Source of the DNA: Gordionus sp. m RMFG-2023
Lineage: Eukaryota > Nematomorpha > Gordioida > Chordodea > Parachordodidae
Length of the DNA: 64,000 bases
Assembly: GCF_954871325.1 (NCBI RefSeq)
Contig: NC_088775.1
Location: 9,897,561 to 9,961,560 of the forward strand
Reading direction: 5' to 3'
Shown here: piece by piece, positions 25,501 through 37,500 of the stretch
How positions within the stretch are numbered: the first letter of the stretch is position 1
Layout: each line of letters opens with the position of its first letter
The notes under the pieces: generated by a model
What the model was told of the DNA's origin: nothing
Databases searched by the model: none
The model's input: the letters and a program-made list of their open reading frames with translations, nothing else
Position numbers and translations under genes: made by a program

Positions 25501-28500
25501 TTATGATTACAAGAAATGGGTGGTTCTTGATGTTGTCTGATTCATCTTTCATCATTTATGCGTTTGTACTCTTTATTTCCTTCCATTTTTTGCTCGGGTG
25601 GTACTAGGTTAGATGATTGGTAGGATTTTGCCGGGAAACTGTTGTATGTTTGTCTAAATGGATAATCGATTTGGTAAAGTCCGCGGTTACCACACTTGTA
25701 ACAGGTGGGACTATCACTATGCTGCACGCCTCGTATTTCGGATGATTGGATTCCGGCTCCGAATTGAGATGAAAGGAACAGATCCCAGCTGGGGCCTAGA
25801 TTGCATTGTGTAGCTAATGCAATTAAAGCATTTGCATATTCGGTATTTCACCATCCTGTTGTATACGATGGCGAAGTATATCAATTGACAGCCCTTGGTT
25901 ACTATTAATATTGCCTAGAATCCTTTATATCCTGCATTGATAGTTCAGCCATAGATTTTGGAGCAAAGGCCATTTTTATCTTTGTATATAACATGTGACC
26001 ACAAGATTTAAGAATAATGATAATAGTTTTTCGTCCGTCTGATTTCGGTAGAGGAGCATAAAACGTTCGAGATATCGATTGCCTCATCTTGATCATAGAT
26101 TATCGAATGCACGTTGGGCGTTAGTGAAATAGTTGGACAGTGGAGTCCAACCACCTGGGAGGGAAAGAAATCGACGGAGTTCGAGGGTCCGGGATTGTCG
26201 GAGAATGGGACTGGGGAATTGGACTTACCAGGTATTTTTTTCTCATCGTATTAAACTGGATTTTAAACCGAAAATTCGTGCATTCATTTAAACTAACATG
26301 GTAACCGTATTCCAAAAAAAAAACTATTACAATATCTTTAAGTTAACTAAAATAATAAAACAAAAATACTGCAAAAAAAGTCATAATTATTTAATGATCT
26401 ATAATTCTTTTTAGGGGGTCCTTATATACTATTCATTTTTCAACAAAACAACAATAAAAAAAATCTAACCACTTATCGAATGGATTTTATTGCGATACTT
26501 TCGCGAATCCAAATTAGCGAATACTATTCTGCGAATACAATATAGCGAAAACTATTTCGTGAAGATAAACGAGGTCAATATCGCGATATTTGCTAATAGT
26601 GACTATTTTATTTTGAGACATTTATTTTTATCATTATTAATGGAATAATATTTAAAAAAAATATGTACAAGTTTGATTCGATGGAGTTTTTAATTTTCTT
26701 TTAACCTAATGATCTTAGATTTGGTTTATGAAATTTATTATTGATAATAAATTTTTGCTATCCTGTAATATACTTTTCCTCGAAGTCTTATTAAGAATTA
26801 CGACAAGGAAGCGCCAATATTTATTATCTAATATAAATTTATCAATCTGTTTTACTAGTCACTAACCAAAAACAGTTATAAGCTAAATAAAAACTATAAC
26901 ATTACTCATTAGACTATCTTTATCGGATTTTGAATGGCGATTCCAAACAATTACATCTAAATTATAAGGGATTTTCATAATTTCAGAATATTTTTGAAGC
27001 TTATGATTTTACGATCCTTATAGATATTTTTTTTAATCTTTTCTGTCTATTTAGATATAAAATATTAGTTACATTTTCAAAAAATTTTATAGGAATCTGA
27101 ATCTAATATTTAGAAGTAGCCTTAAGCGCGAAGTTTGCCACATTGACGAGCACTAATTATGAAGCCTAAGCCAATATATAATGCTTAATTACAATACAGG
27201 TAGGATAGTACTTTGACATATATTTGTTTGTTTAATTACTCAGAATTAAAGCTACTTAAATAATTTTTACTGAATTCCTAAAAGTTGCCAAGTAAAAATT
27301 TTAATTTTCTCAAAATTGAATTTCTTAAATAATATAATATATTTCTCAGTAATTTTTATTTATAAGTTCATAAGAATGATTTTTTGAGTTTTCAAATTAA
27401 TCATTACTCTATACCTTCTGGTGGTTTATGTCGTGACGTATGGGTAAACATTTCCAAAAAAAATATCTAGACAAATGTAACAAATATCTTCATCACTACA
27501 AATCATAAGGATGTTGAAATTTTTGAAATCTTTTTTTAAAAAAGGGAAGCTTTTATGACATGTGTTTGTGAGTTAAGGACTTTTGTGGGTAAATTAATAT
27601 TAAATATTTTTTTATCTTTTAAATAAATGCATTCGCAATATATTATTTTTTCGTAGTAATGCGCTCCCGATAATGACTTCGCGCTATACATTCGTGGTAG
27701 AAAATTTGCTATAAAAATTTCGCTATAAAATTTCGCTATAACGGGTTCGTGATAAAAGTTTCTCTAAAATATATTCTCTCTAAAGTATTCGCGGTTAAGG
27801 TTTCTCTGAAATAAATTCGCGGTAATCGGTTCGTGATATTGTCGCTAAAAATGTTTCGCGGAAAAAATTAGCGGAATTGGTTTCGCGATGTTGCCTTCGC
27901 TATAAACGACATTCACTATAAAAGTTTGGCATAAAAGTGTTTCGCGATAAAAGTTTCGCTAAATTGACCGGATACGGTAAATTATGTTATGCATGTTTTC
28001 TCAATAAATAATTATTTATAAACATGAACAATTAACAAAAGAAAGAAAGAAGAAATTTTTTTTAACGCTAAAAAGTTTTTAAACGCTTCGTTCAGACCTT
28101 TAAGATTTAAAAATACTAAACATTTATTTTTAAAACAGATAACTTTTGTTTGCGGCATGGAATGGTATTCCGGACCCAAAGGACAAATAGCCTTCTTGTG
28201 GAACGATGGCATAATGTGTATTGAAAACGTGATACCCGAAAAGGAGAACAAAGAATTTACGATTGTTAATCAAAAGCGTGGCGATATTCGCTTCGTTGCA
28301 AGGGGACTGAATAATGCCATAAAATTTTCGAAACACGATAATAAAAGCTGCTTGGTTCGCGTGAACGACGGAAAACTAATGTTACTCGAGGTATAAAATG
28401 AAAGCTGGACATAACTAGAAATAAAAATTAATTAAGATAGTTTTGATAAATAAAAAAGTAGAAAGTAGATATATATAAATAAGTATGTTCTATACTGATA

Positions 28501-31500
28501 TTTTACAATTGATTAATATGCACATATATTATTATGCGTAAAATGTGATAATCTCTACTAACTGATTTTAATATTAAATTGTTATTCACACACGACTAAT
28601 TATGTTAAATCAATGGGTTTTATCCATAAATAATATTATGCAAATTAGAAATTAGCTATCCCCATGCAGGCCGATACGATTTTATTTTGCTATCCATACG
28701 GCCCTTAAAACTCCCATCAATTTTTTATTGCCTATAAATATCCCACTGATTTGTTTAGTGTAAAAGATTATGGGTATCCTAGGCTTTTCTCATCTGTTTA
28801 TATGGATTTCTAAGAGTGTTTTAGCCTATGAAAAACCACTTCAATATTAATAATAATCATACTTATTAAAGTATTGATTGTCCCATGTTGACTGTTTTTT
28901 GCTTTTCCGAATATACAATGAAATGGATGACAACTGTTGGAATAAATGGGATTATTTGGGATCATAGCCATAATTCAAAAAGTTATAACCAATTCCTCGG
29001 TATTAACCTGTTGTTGCATATTCCTTCCCTGAAAGACCTCATGCCATTCTACTAATTTTTAAGATATCAAAGTGATCATCACTCTTCAGTCTCGTCTGTA
29101 AATTCTTTATAGGGAAAGCAACGAAACGAAATATTTGTACATTTATACATTTTGAGTCTCACTGAACTGAACCACTTGAGACTTTCAACTTCATCTGAAG
29201 ATACTGAAGATATGCTAATTGGAATGATGGTAATAAGTTGATTGATCTGATCATGTGAAGAGAAAATGATGAATGCAATCTTTTTCGAAAAACTAATTGT
29301 TACCCAAACTGCTTGGAGTATTTTTTTTTAAAAAAAAAATAAGGTTTCAAGTTTGTAAATTACTTATGGTGACGAACTGTTTATTTCCATTGGATTTAGA
29401 GGGTAGCGATATCCAAATCTCAAGATGATTCCATCAATTATTCTTCTTCTCCATTATAAATTAAGCAAAGGCATAAACAACTTTTGATCTGTATATTTAA
29501 ATAGTAAGATTCTCAATAAAACTGATTCTTTAGAACCTTTAGGGTTCTCAACATGGCAGATTATATGGCATCACGCCTTATGATATTCATCCGGCCGAGG
29601 AATAGGGATTACACAATTACCGTTATTCTTGCTGCTAGTAACTCGCTAACGCACAGAAATCCTTTAAAAAATAGTTATTTTCTCTTTTTTTGTAATAAAC
29701 TACTTAAGCTAAAACTAGGCATATGAACCCTAATAAATGTTTTTAAAAAAAAAAAAATCTCCAACAAATCTTCCTCGCATTTAATTCAGATTTCTTCTCA
29801 ATTCTATTGGCTCATAACTAACTAATCATTAATAAATATTTTTTTAAAAAATTCGACTTATTCAAAAATTCCCTATTTCTATTAAATCCCTCTGATCCCT
29901 GTTATTCCTATTGTTTCCGTGAATACCTATTAGGCATAATCTATATTTTTGAAAATATGAATCAATTAGAAATTAACCGTTTGTTTTTTAAAGGGTAAGA
30001 TGTATATGATTCTCATAAGTATCCTAATAAAAAAAATAAAATAAAAAGTATAAGTACGAAACGAATAAAAGCCGTTCTAACGCTAATCACAACGGAGCTC
30101 ACGTCGTACCTATGTATGGAGGCGAAAATGTAATCGTTAAATATATCACGGATTATTTGAACCAAAATATTTATCTAAATAAATATTTGGACTTGTGCGC
30201 TATAAAACTGGGCTTAAAACCAACCACTGAAAGGTAGAAGTGAATAAATAAGACTAATTATTTTTGATGTTTTTAAATATATTATATATTATAAAGTAAG
30301 TTTTTGAGCTAGATATGAGGGATTCATGAAGAAATAACGGCATAATTAAATCAATATTTTTTTTAATATTAAGAATTAAGATTGACAATTATTGTGAGTA
30401 TTTTAATTTCTATTTAATTTTTTTTTTTGAAAATATAAAAAGCTTATTGAGCAGACACAAACTTTACCTTGTAGAATCCACGACTCCACAGGATTTATTT
30501 GAGCGCAAAGTTATTAATAATTTTTGAGATGCTTTCCTTTCCCTCTAATTATATTTTAAAATAAACAAGCCAAAATGCCTAAATTAAGTGTCCGATATGA
30601 GCAACATGTTTACCCAAAATCATTTATTATGAATCAGATTTTATTTACATGGTGAAGAATATAATTGTCATATTTGAACATTAAATGTGCCCACTAGTTA
30701 GTTTAAACTATCTTAGGGCATATTTTGACAACTTCAGTCATTGTGGTAAGGTGAATTAGGACTGATAAAAAAAAAGAGCGAAGAGCTCAGTGAAGAGAGG
30801 TTGAAAGATCTGGTTGCCAGTACCAGATATTTTTAGTTATAAATTTTTTTTTTTAAATGAACACTTAAATGTCAATACCCTTGATTATTATAAATAGATA
30901 GACAAAAAGGAGTTTGCGGAAGCGTTAGCACTAGCCAACGAATACGGGTTGGATAAAGATAGGGTTTATCAGAGTCAGTGGCTTTCATCACGAAAGGCTA
31001 AACAAGATGTTGACAAATATTTGGTAAATTTATATAATTGCAAATAAGTAAGCGGTGCATTACTTTTTAAGATAATTTTTTATTCATTCAATTACCACGC
31101 CAGTAATTACATAAAATGCATTTTCATCATCCCCGAAGAAGTTGAAACGTTCTATACCATTTTGACAAATATATAGTTCCCATATATTTTAAATATAATA
31201 CTTAAAAATATATATTTTTTATAGGAAATGAATATTTAACCGCTTAAGAAATAGGGTATAATTTTGCATAAATTATTAAATGTAGCAAAATTACGATATT
31301 TGATTTATGAATCATTACACTAAAAATGTTAAGACCATGTCTTGATATTTATTTTGCTAAACAACTTTTGAACTAAAGACACCCTATTTGGTTTGTTTTA
31401 AGTGTTTAGTGGCATTTTTATTTTTCGTATTTTATTTCACGTTATTTTTTGTTTTGTTTGCCCTCTTATTTTCCTCTAACAGTTTAGTGATAAGTCCTTT

Positions 31501-34500
31501 TTTTTAAAAAAAAAAAATTATTTCAAAATCTATGTAATGAAGCGGGATATGGAATCTATAGGAACTTAGAATTTTAAATTATTTACTGATGGTGTTGTCT
31601 AAATTTTTTAAAATCTGATTTGACCTGCAAATGTATTCTAGCATGTACAGAAAACATGTACTCTTTTATTTCAAAGAATTTTGCCGAGAACTTTAAATTT
31701 ACTCTTAATTTATATTAATTATTTTATAAATTTTATTGCAATATGATATTTTTTTTTAGAAAAAAATAAACAAAAATTTATTATATAATATAGAAGACCT
31801 AATCAAAATATGTTCTATATAATTTAGGACAAAATATCCGATAAGTCATGGGTTATAGACCAAACCTTAATTTGCCTGCCTTTCACGTTACAAGATACGG
31901 AAGATTTATTGTTGTACGGGCTAGGGAAATTGAAGATACTAAAGTTAATTATTTTAATTTATATATTAAAAAAAAATATGCAAACAGGAAGGGAAAATTA
32001 GGGTTTTTTTTAAAATATGTATTTTTTTTATTCTTCTATGAACTTCTTGAAATATCAATCTTTTATTTTTTTTCAAAAAACTTATGTTAGGTTGGATCGT
32101 GATGAAGGCAAAAGGACAAAACTAATAAATATACAAATTGACCATTTGAATGCTAGATTTTTCCGATATTTGTTTCGTTTGCAAATATACAAAGTTTTTA
32201 TTTTCCTTCATGAATAATCTTTATTAGTTTATATTTAAATTTGTTTGTTTTTATTTTTCAAAAAAGAAACTATTTTAAAATTTTACCCCTTAAATAATCT
32301 ATTGTTTCTTTTTGTTTGATTAATATATTAATTTACCTAATTTGTTTAATAAGTGTATATAATAATTTAAATTTACCTAACCTCTCATTCATAGTTTGCG
32401 CAAGTTCGCGGTGAATTCTGCAAAATAGTACTTTTGTGTATTTTTATATCATGCAAATTCGCGTTAACTGTGAATACAGGGTAATTTGTATTAGAATTTA
32501 CCTAGAGCATTCATTTACAAAATTAAATATCTTCTTTTTCAAAAAAATATAATTTAGGAGCTTTTTTTCTTAAATCTTATATTTCTTTATTTTTATTAGA
32601 ACCTTTTAAACTGAGTATAACATATTTTAACTACGTATTGAAACGTTCATTGTTAAACAACTTAAAATCTCCGAAATAGCTTTTTACAATATATAATATT
32701 TCGTAAAACATTTAATTAATTTAATAATCCCCTTCTAATTTATTATGCCTTTTTAAAAAATTAAATAAAACCTAGAAAATATTGGAAACTACCCAAAAAC
32801 TGACTAACTATAACTCGGCATACTGGGGATATTTTAGGACGGCTAACATATTCGAAGCTATGGTCAATATATGCCAAACTAGCGATTCAATCCTAGCCGC
32901 TCAGACCTTAACTGTCATTTTGTCTTCCCTGAGCACTTACAAATGCGGGCACATTATAGAGCCCCATTGGTTGCTCATCATTTCCAATTTGTCGGAGAGT
33001 TTGCCCGTAGAGACGTTCGTTAAGTTATTGCCTTCTGGACATGTGTACGCGTTTTTTTTTGTTCTTGAATATTCAAATCTTTTTTTTAACCTTTTTATTT
33101 AGAAAATAAAAATGCGAGATAGGAAGGCAAGGAGAAGGGAAATAATCTTGGAAAAGTTTAATGTTTGGTTTTTGAAAAAAATAAAATATAGAGACACCGA
33201 GGGGCAGATAATATTAACAATGAACATTGACAATCATAACTATTTCGGATCCCCCTTCACTCCCGATTTTTTCCTACCTTGCATCGAATTGGAAATTGAG
33301 GACGATGCATCCATCCTTTATTCCAACTTAAATGATCAAGATTTAAATTTATTCAAGTATGAATTTATAATTTTATTTTTTAAAAAAATAACAGGGTACT
33401 TTGGATATAGTTACAGGAACATATTACCACTCTACAGGATACATATGACCACCTTCAAAAATGATTATTTGTCAATAGAAAAATATTTTTAATGAATAAG
33501 GACTAAGAGACATATACGCATAAGAACGATTGTTAAAAAAGATGTTGACATATTTTATAAGCAAGCTAAAATAGAAACTACATAAATATACTTTTAAAAA
33601 TAATTATATTATTTATTTTAATTCTACGCTTTTTTTCACACTGTCTTATCTTTGCCTAATTTATAAGGTGATAATCTATAAATATTGCTTTTTTTTTTGG
33701 TAGATTTTTAGGTATATATATATATATATATATAATTAATATGTATAAATCCCTAAAAATTGATACACTTGTTCACAAATAAAGGCATAATTATTAATTT
33801 TTCTTTTTTGACATTTAAAATAAAGTTTATTAGTCACACACAACAGGAAAGTAGATAAGAAGATTACACTTAAGTCAGTGTAAAAGAAGAAAAAAAATTA
33901 TATTAATTTGGGCCAAAAAATTAAAGAATCACTAATCAGCCAACCCATATATATTATTTTATTTTTATAAGTTACTTAATGTATATGCTTATACTTTTCT
34001 AAGTTACTTGATATATATATATATACTTATACCTTTATCCGCTAATTAGAAAAATATAAAATAAATAAAGAAGCTATCCCATAACACCAGCTACATTGTC
34101 AAAATTTGTCAAACACCGCGCCATTGGCATCGAAAAAATTTCTAGGCTTCCAGACATCGCCCTCAAACTCGTAGATTTTGGCATTAAAAATAATTTGGCA
34201 GTTTGTTATTTTTTATATATATCTAATTTTAATGCCTTTCTCTCAGCGGCTGGATTAGTAGCACCGAGGAAGTGAAATAAGGGTGTATAATTCGAAAGAA
34301 CATAAATTAAAAATAACAATTTGTTCGCATATTTGCATACCGTAGAATTTAATTAATCAATTGATATTTTTGGGATATCCTTTACATATTATTAATCATA
34401 ATTCTAGGTTTTTAGAATTAAAGAAAGAAAGATTTAATTATTAATTTATTTTTAAATTTGAGTTAATTTTATATCTTATTATTAAGGGTCTACAATCGAT

Positions 34501-37500
34501 TAGACATCGGCTCAGAATATTGAATATTTTAGTTTACGATTGTCAATTAAACTCTAACTCAACCATCTCCAATCATAACTATAGTTCCGATTTAACACTC
34601 GAAGATTTAAATCGTATGGAACCTAGTCAAATAATTCAGATAGCCATGAGCGAAGGGGCGACATCCAAATTAGACCTTTTCCCTGATACCAACAAAAAAT
34701 TAATCCCTGCCGGTTATGACAAGGGAGGCCGCCAAGATATTCAAAAAAATTACGCGCCACTTTCTGCGGAGAGCGAAAAATCTGTTAATTTTAGGCTTAA
34801 AATCAGAAAATATCTTCTACCTTTGTTGGACGAATACTACGAATTCAGCCTATACTTAGTTATTTCCACCTCTGACACGAGCAACAGAGGCGAAATTATT
34901 AATAATGACACGGCGAATAAGGATGGTGACGACTATGGATACGCGAAGAAAAATGAAGGAATGTTTAAAGACCCTTACGTCCTGAAATTGAATCTGCTGA
35001 ATGATTACGTTAAGCATTTGGTTTCGAGCAAAGATTTCGATGCCATACATTTGGTTTAAATCTATCTTCATATTTTTTATTTTATTATCTCTTAAATAAT
35101 ACACCTAGTGTCAATGCCACTTTGAAATATATTATTTTTAAATAATTAAATTTCAAATTTTAAACGTCTTTTTCAATTATTTATTGAATCTTTGTAACCT
35201 AACCTGAACCCTTGTAAGAAATTTTAATACAGAACCCAACATGAACCATCATAAAGATGCTTGTAAGTTGTAACGTTAAGTATATCAAATGGTTTAATAC
35301 TTTAATGCATATTATTTAGCATTGTAAATCTTAAATTAATTTTAAATAATGTTGTTAAAAGAGAGGCTAGAAATCTTATAATAAAACTGTGATATGATAT
35401 CGTTATAAATATCCTGGGATAAATAAACGAATCTTGGAAAGAAGGAGGGAGAGAGAAGGAAGAAAAAAAAGAAGATATTTGCCTGTTAGCACGCACATTT
35501 ATTCAAATTTATATTCTTTAACTCTTTCTCAAACCTAATGTTGCAATTAACAAAAAAATATATACTAACGCTAATTAGCTGGTGAATGATTTATTAAAAC
35601 CATCCGACAATTTAACGAGAGACGCCAAAATTCGATTATCGTCTAATGACGGTTCTTCTCTTTTAGATGTCAAAATATTTTCTTCTCCCGATATCTCCAC
35701 CATCGAGCCGCTAAAACCATCGGGGCAAGTAGCACGACACGTTTCTTATTTTTTTGAAGACTTTTGCCGGAACCTGTTACTAAATTGCATGATTCCTTAC
35801 GCAGATTACAAGTACGCGATCATCTGCGGGGATATACTGGATATCTTAGAGAGGTACCTTCTTAAATTCGATATTTATCATCGACCCAAACTTTCGGCCT
35901 CGGATCCTAAAGCTATCAAAAACATTATCGGTGTTGGTTTGGAATCAACTAAACCCAAGTATTATCCTGACAAGACCACCAGGCATAAACTTTTAGACAT
36001 CATTAAATGGATTCGGAATCAATTCAGGTAGATAACAAAATTACCATTAATATCTAATATGGCAAAAAAGAAAGAAAGATATTAGATGAATTTCATGTTT
36101 TTTATAAACAATTAAAATTTTTGCGTATCATTTCAATTATTTTGATAAAGAGAAAAGAGTTATTATTTTTTAATTCAGAGCCATGAAGATAATGAACAAA
36201 TACGACATCAGCCTGGATGTTTCTCAATTGCAAAATATTAATCAAAAGTGTATCTCGATGGATGTCACGAGTCGGTGCATTCCATTTATAGATGAACTGG
36301 TTCACAAAATGGCCCAAAAATCATTACGCTTTCCTTTGTCCCGTACGTTTGAACATTGGGAACTGATGTATCATGGTTTAAAAAAAAATCATTATTTTAT
36401 CTTAGCAATATATAAATATATACTAACTCACATAAAATGACTCTCGATTGTGGGATAATGATGTATAGAGTCGAACGTTATTATTTATATATAAATATTA
36501 GATAACGTCGTAAATTATCCTTGTATGCAAAAAATAATTGTTGTTTGAGTGGCGTGTATAGAACTTTAGAGATTTTAATTAAGGAAACACTATATTCGAC
36601 CTGGGTTCGATCTCAGGTAAACCGATTTTTTTCAGAAGCTAACTTAAGATCTTGTACCAATGGCATGTATATATATAATGGCAGGTATTAAAATGGGTCT
36701 TATTACTTTTTAATAAAATTTGGGCGTGTTTAATAAATTGCTACATATTGACGTACGTCGTATATCATTACCCTCTATTGTGACCGACTAGGCCTTTAAA
36801 TTTTGCAGTAAAGTATAACATCTTCAGATGTAAATTGGAAAATACTTACAAAATATTAAAATTAGATATATTTTTAATTTATTCTAATGTTACTATACAA
36901 GTTATCATATTATTTATTTTTTAAAATGTTAAATAATCCAATGTGACTTTTTTTAAAAATATATCTATGTTAAAATTTTTTTAAATCTATAAAGTTATTA
37001 ATTTAGATGATTTTAAATAAGAGGGAGGTACAATCATTGCAATTTTACCATAATATAATTTTTTGTAAATTGATAAATTTCTTGATGTGGTTGGGGAGTG
37101 GCGTCACTAGGTGGCTCAAAATCTATTATTTTTAAATTCACTTAATTTTTTTTTAATATCAAGATGACCTTTAAAGGTATTTTTTTAAAAAATTCAAGTT
37201 TTTCAGAGGGCTCTGTTCCCTGTGCTCCACTCCCCTAATGCTACCGTATGACTCCACGTATTTATTTTTGAAAAATTTTAATCATATTTTATTTAAATAG
37301 ATAATAATAAACTTTTTTGTTATAACAAAAAAAACATATTATTAGCAGTTATTTTTCGCACCAGAAAGTGATTTATTTTTATCCCTATTTTTTTATATAG
37401 ATTTGATGCAAATAAACTCTCTAACACTGACTCCTTCAAAAAATGGAAATGGAATCCCTTTACCCGTCAGATCTCTCCTCAAATTTATGCTGAGCTCGGA

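Larger units (their letters stand above)
19564..28390 (+). other. NBAS: NBAS exon block 1: beta-propeller part
   Basis: Exons at about 19564-19778, 19838-19965, 20011-20067, 20126-20226, 23830-24176 (or a donor at 24150) and 28139-28390. Landmarks against human NBAS: VEYVHLFSLADGKYLISFNP for the TGTVRVFDLMGSELFVI strand pair; LFELWIISFQGTLLSF for AELLVINYRGELRSYLV; TNQSY identical; QYDSIHQLLITAG for AIYHPGHRLLLVGG; RISPNQDKLAI for KMSLSPDGMLLA; GMEWYSGPKGQIAFLWNDG for DVNWWADSAVTLARCSG. Phases agree across the first five exons (0, 2, 2, 1). The loop between the fourth and fifth blades is shorter than in vertebrates. The 3.65-kb intron 20227-23829 holds a hAT element and the 4-kb intron 24177-28138 holds an LTR-element remnant and a foldback. 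Confidence 0.85.

Noticed and set aside
25284-25607. Plus-strand open frame of 107 codons rich in hydrophobic residues
   Set aside because: It lies opposite the minus-strand protease-like part of the LTR-element fossil and reads like the reverse of that sequence, not a membrane protein.
36534-36620. Functional tRNA gene
   Set aside because: No acceptor stem or anticodon arm can be formed; only box-like motifs remain.
37085-37250. GAGTGGCGTCACTAGGTGG motif resembling the end of the 11112 hAT element
   Set aside because: Only the first dozen bases are similar, no inverse end or 8-bp duplication could be found nearby.
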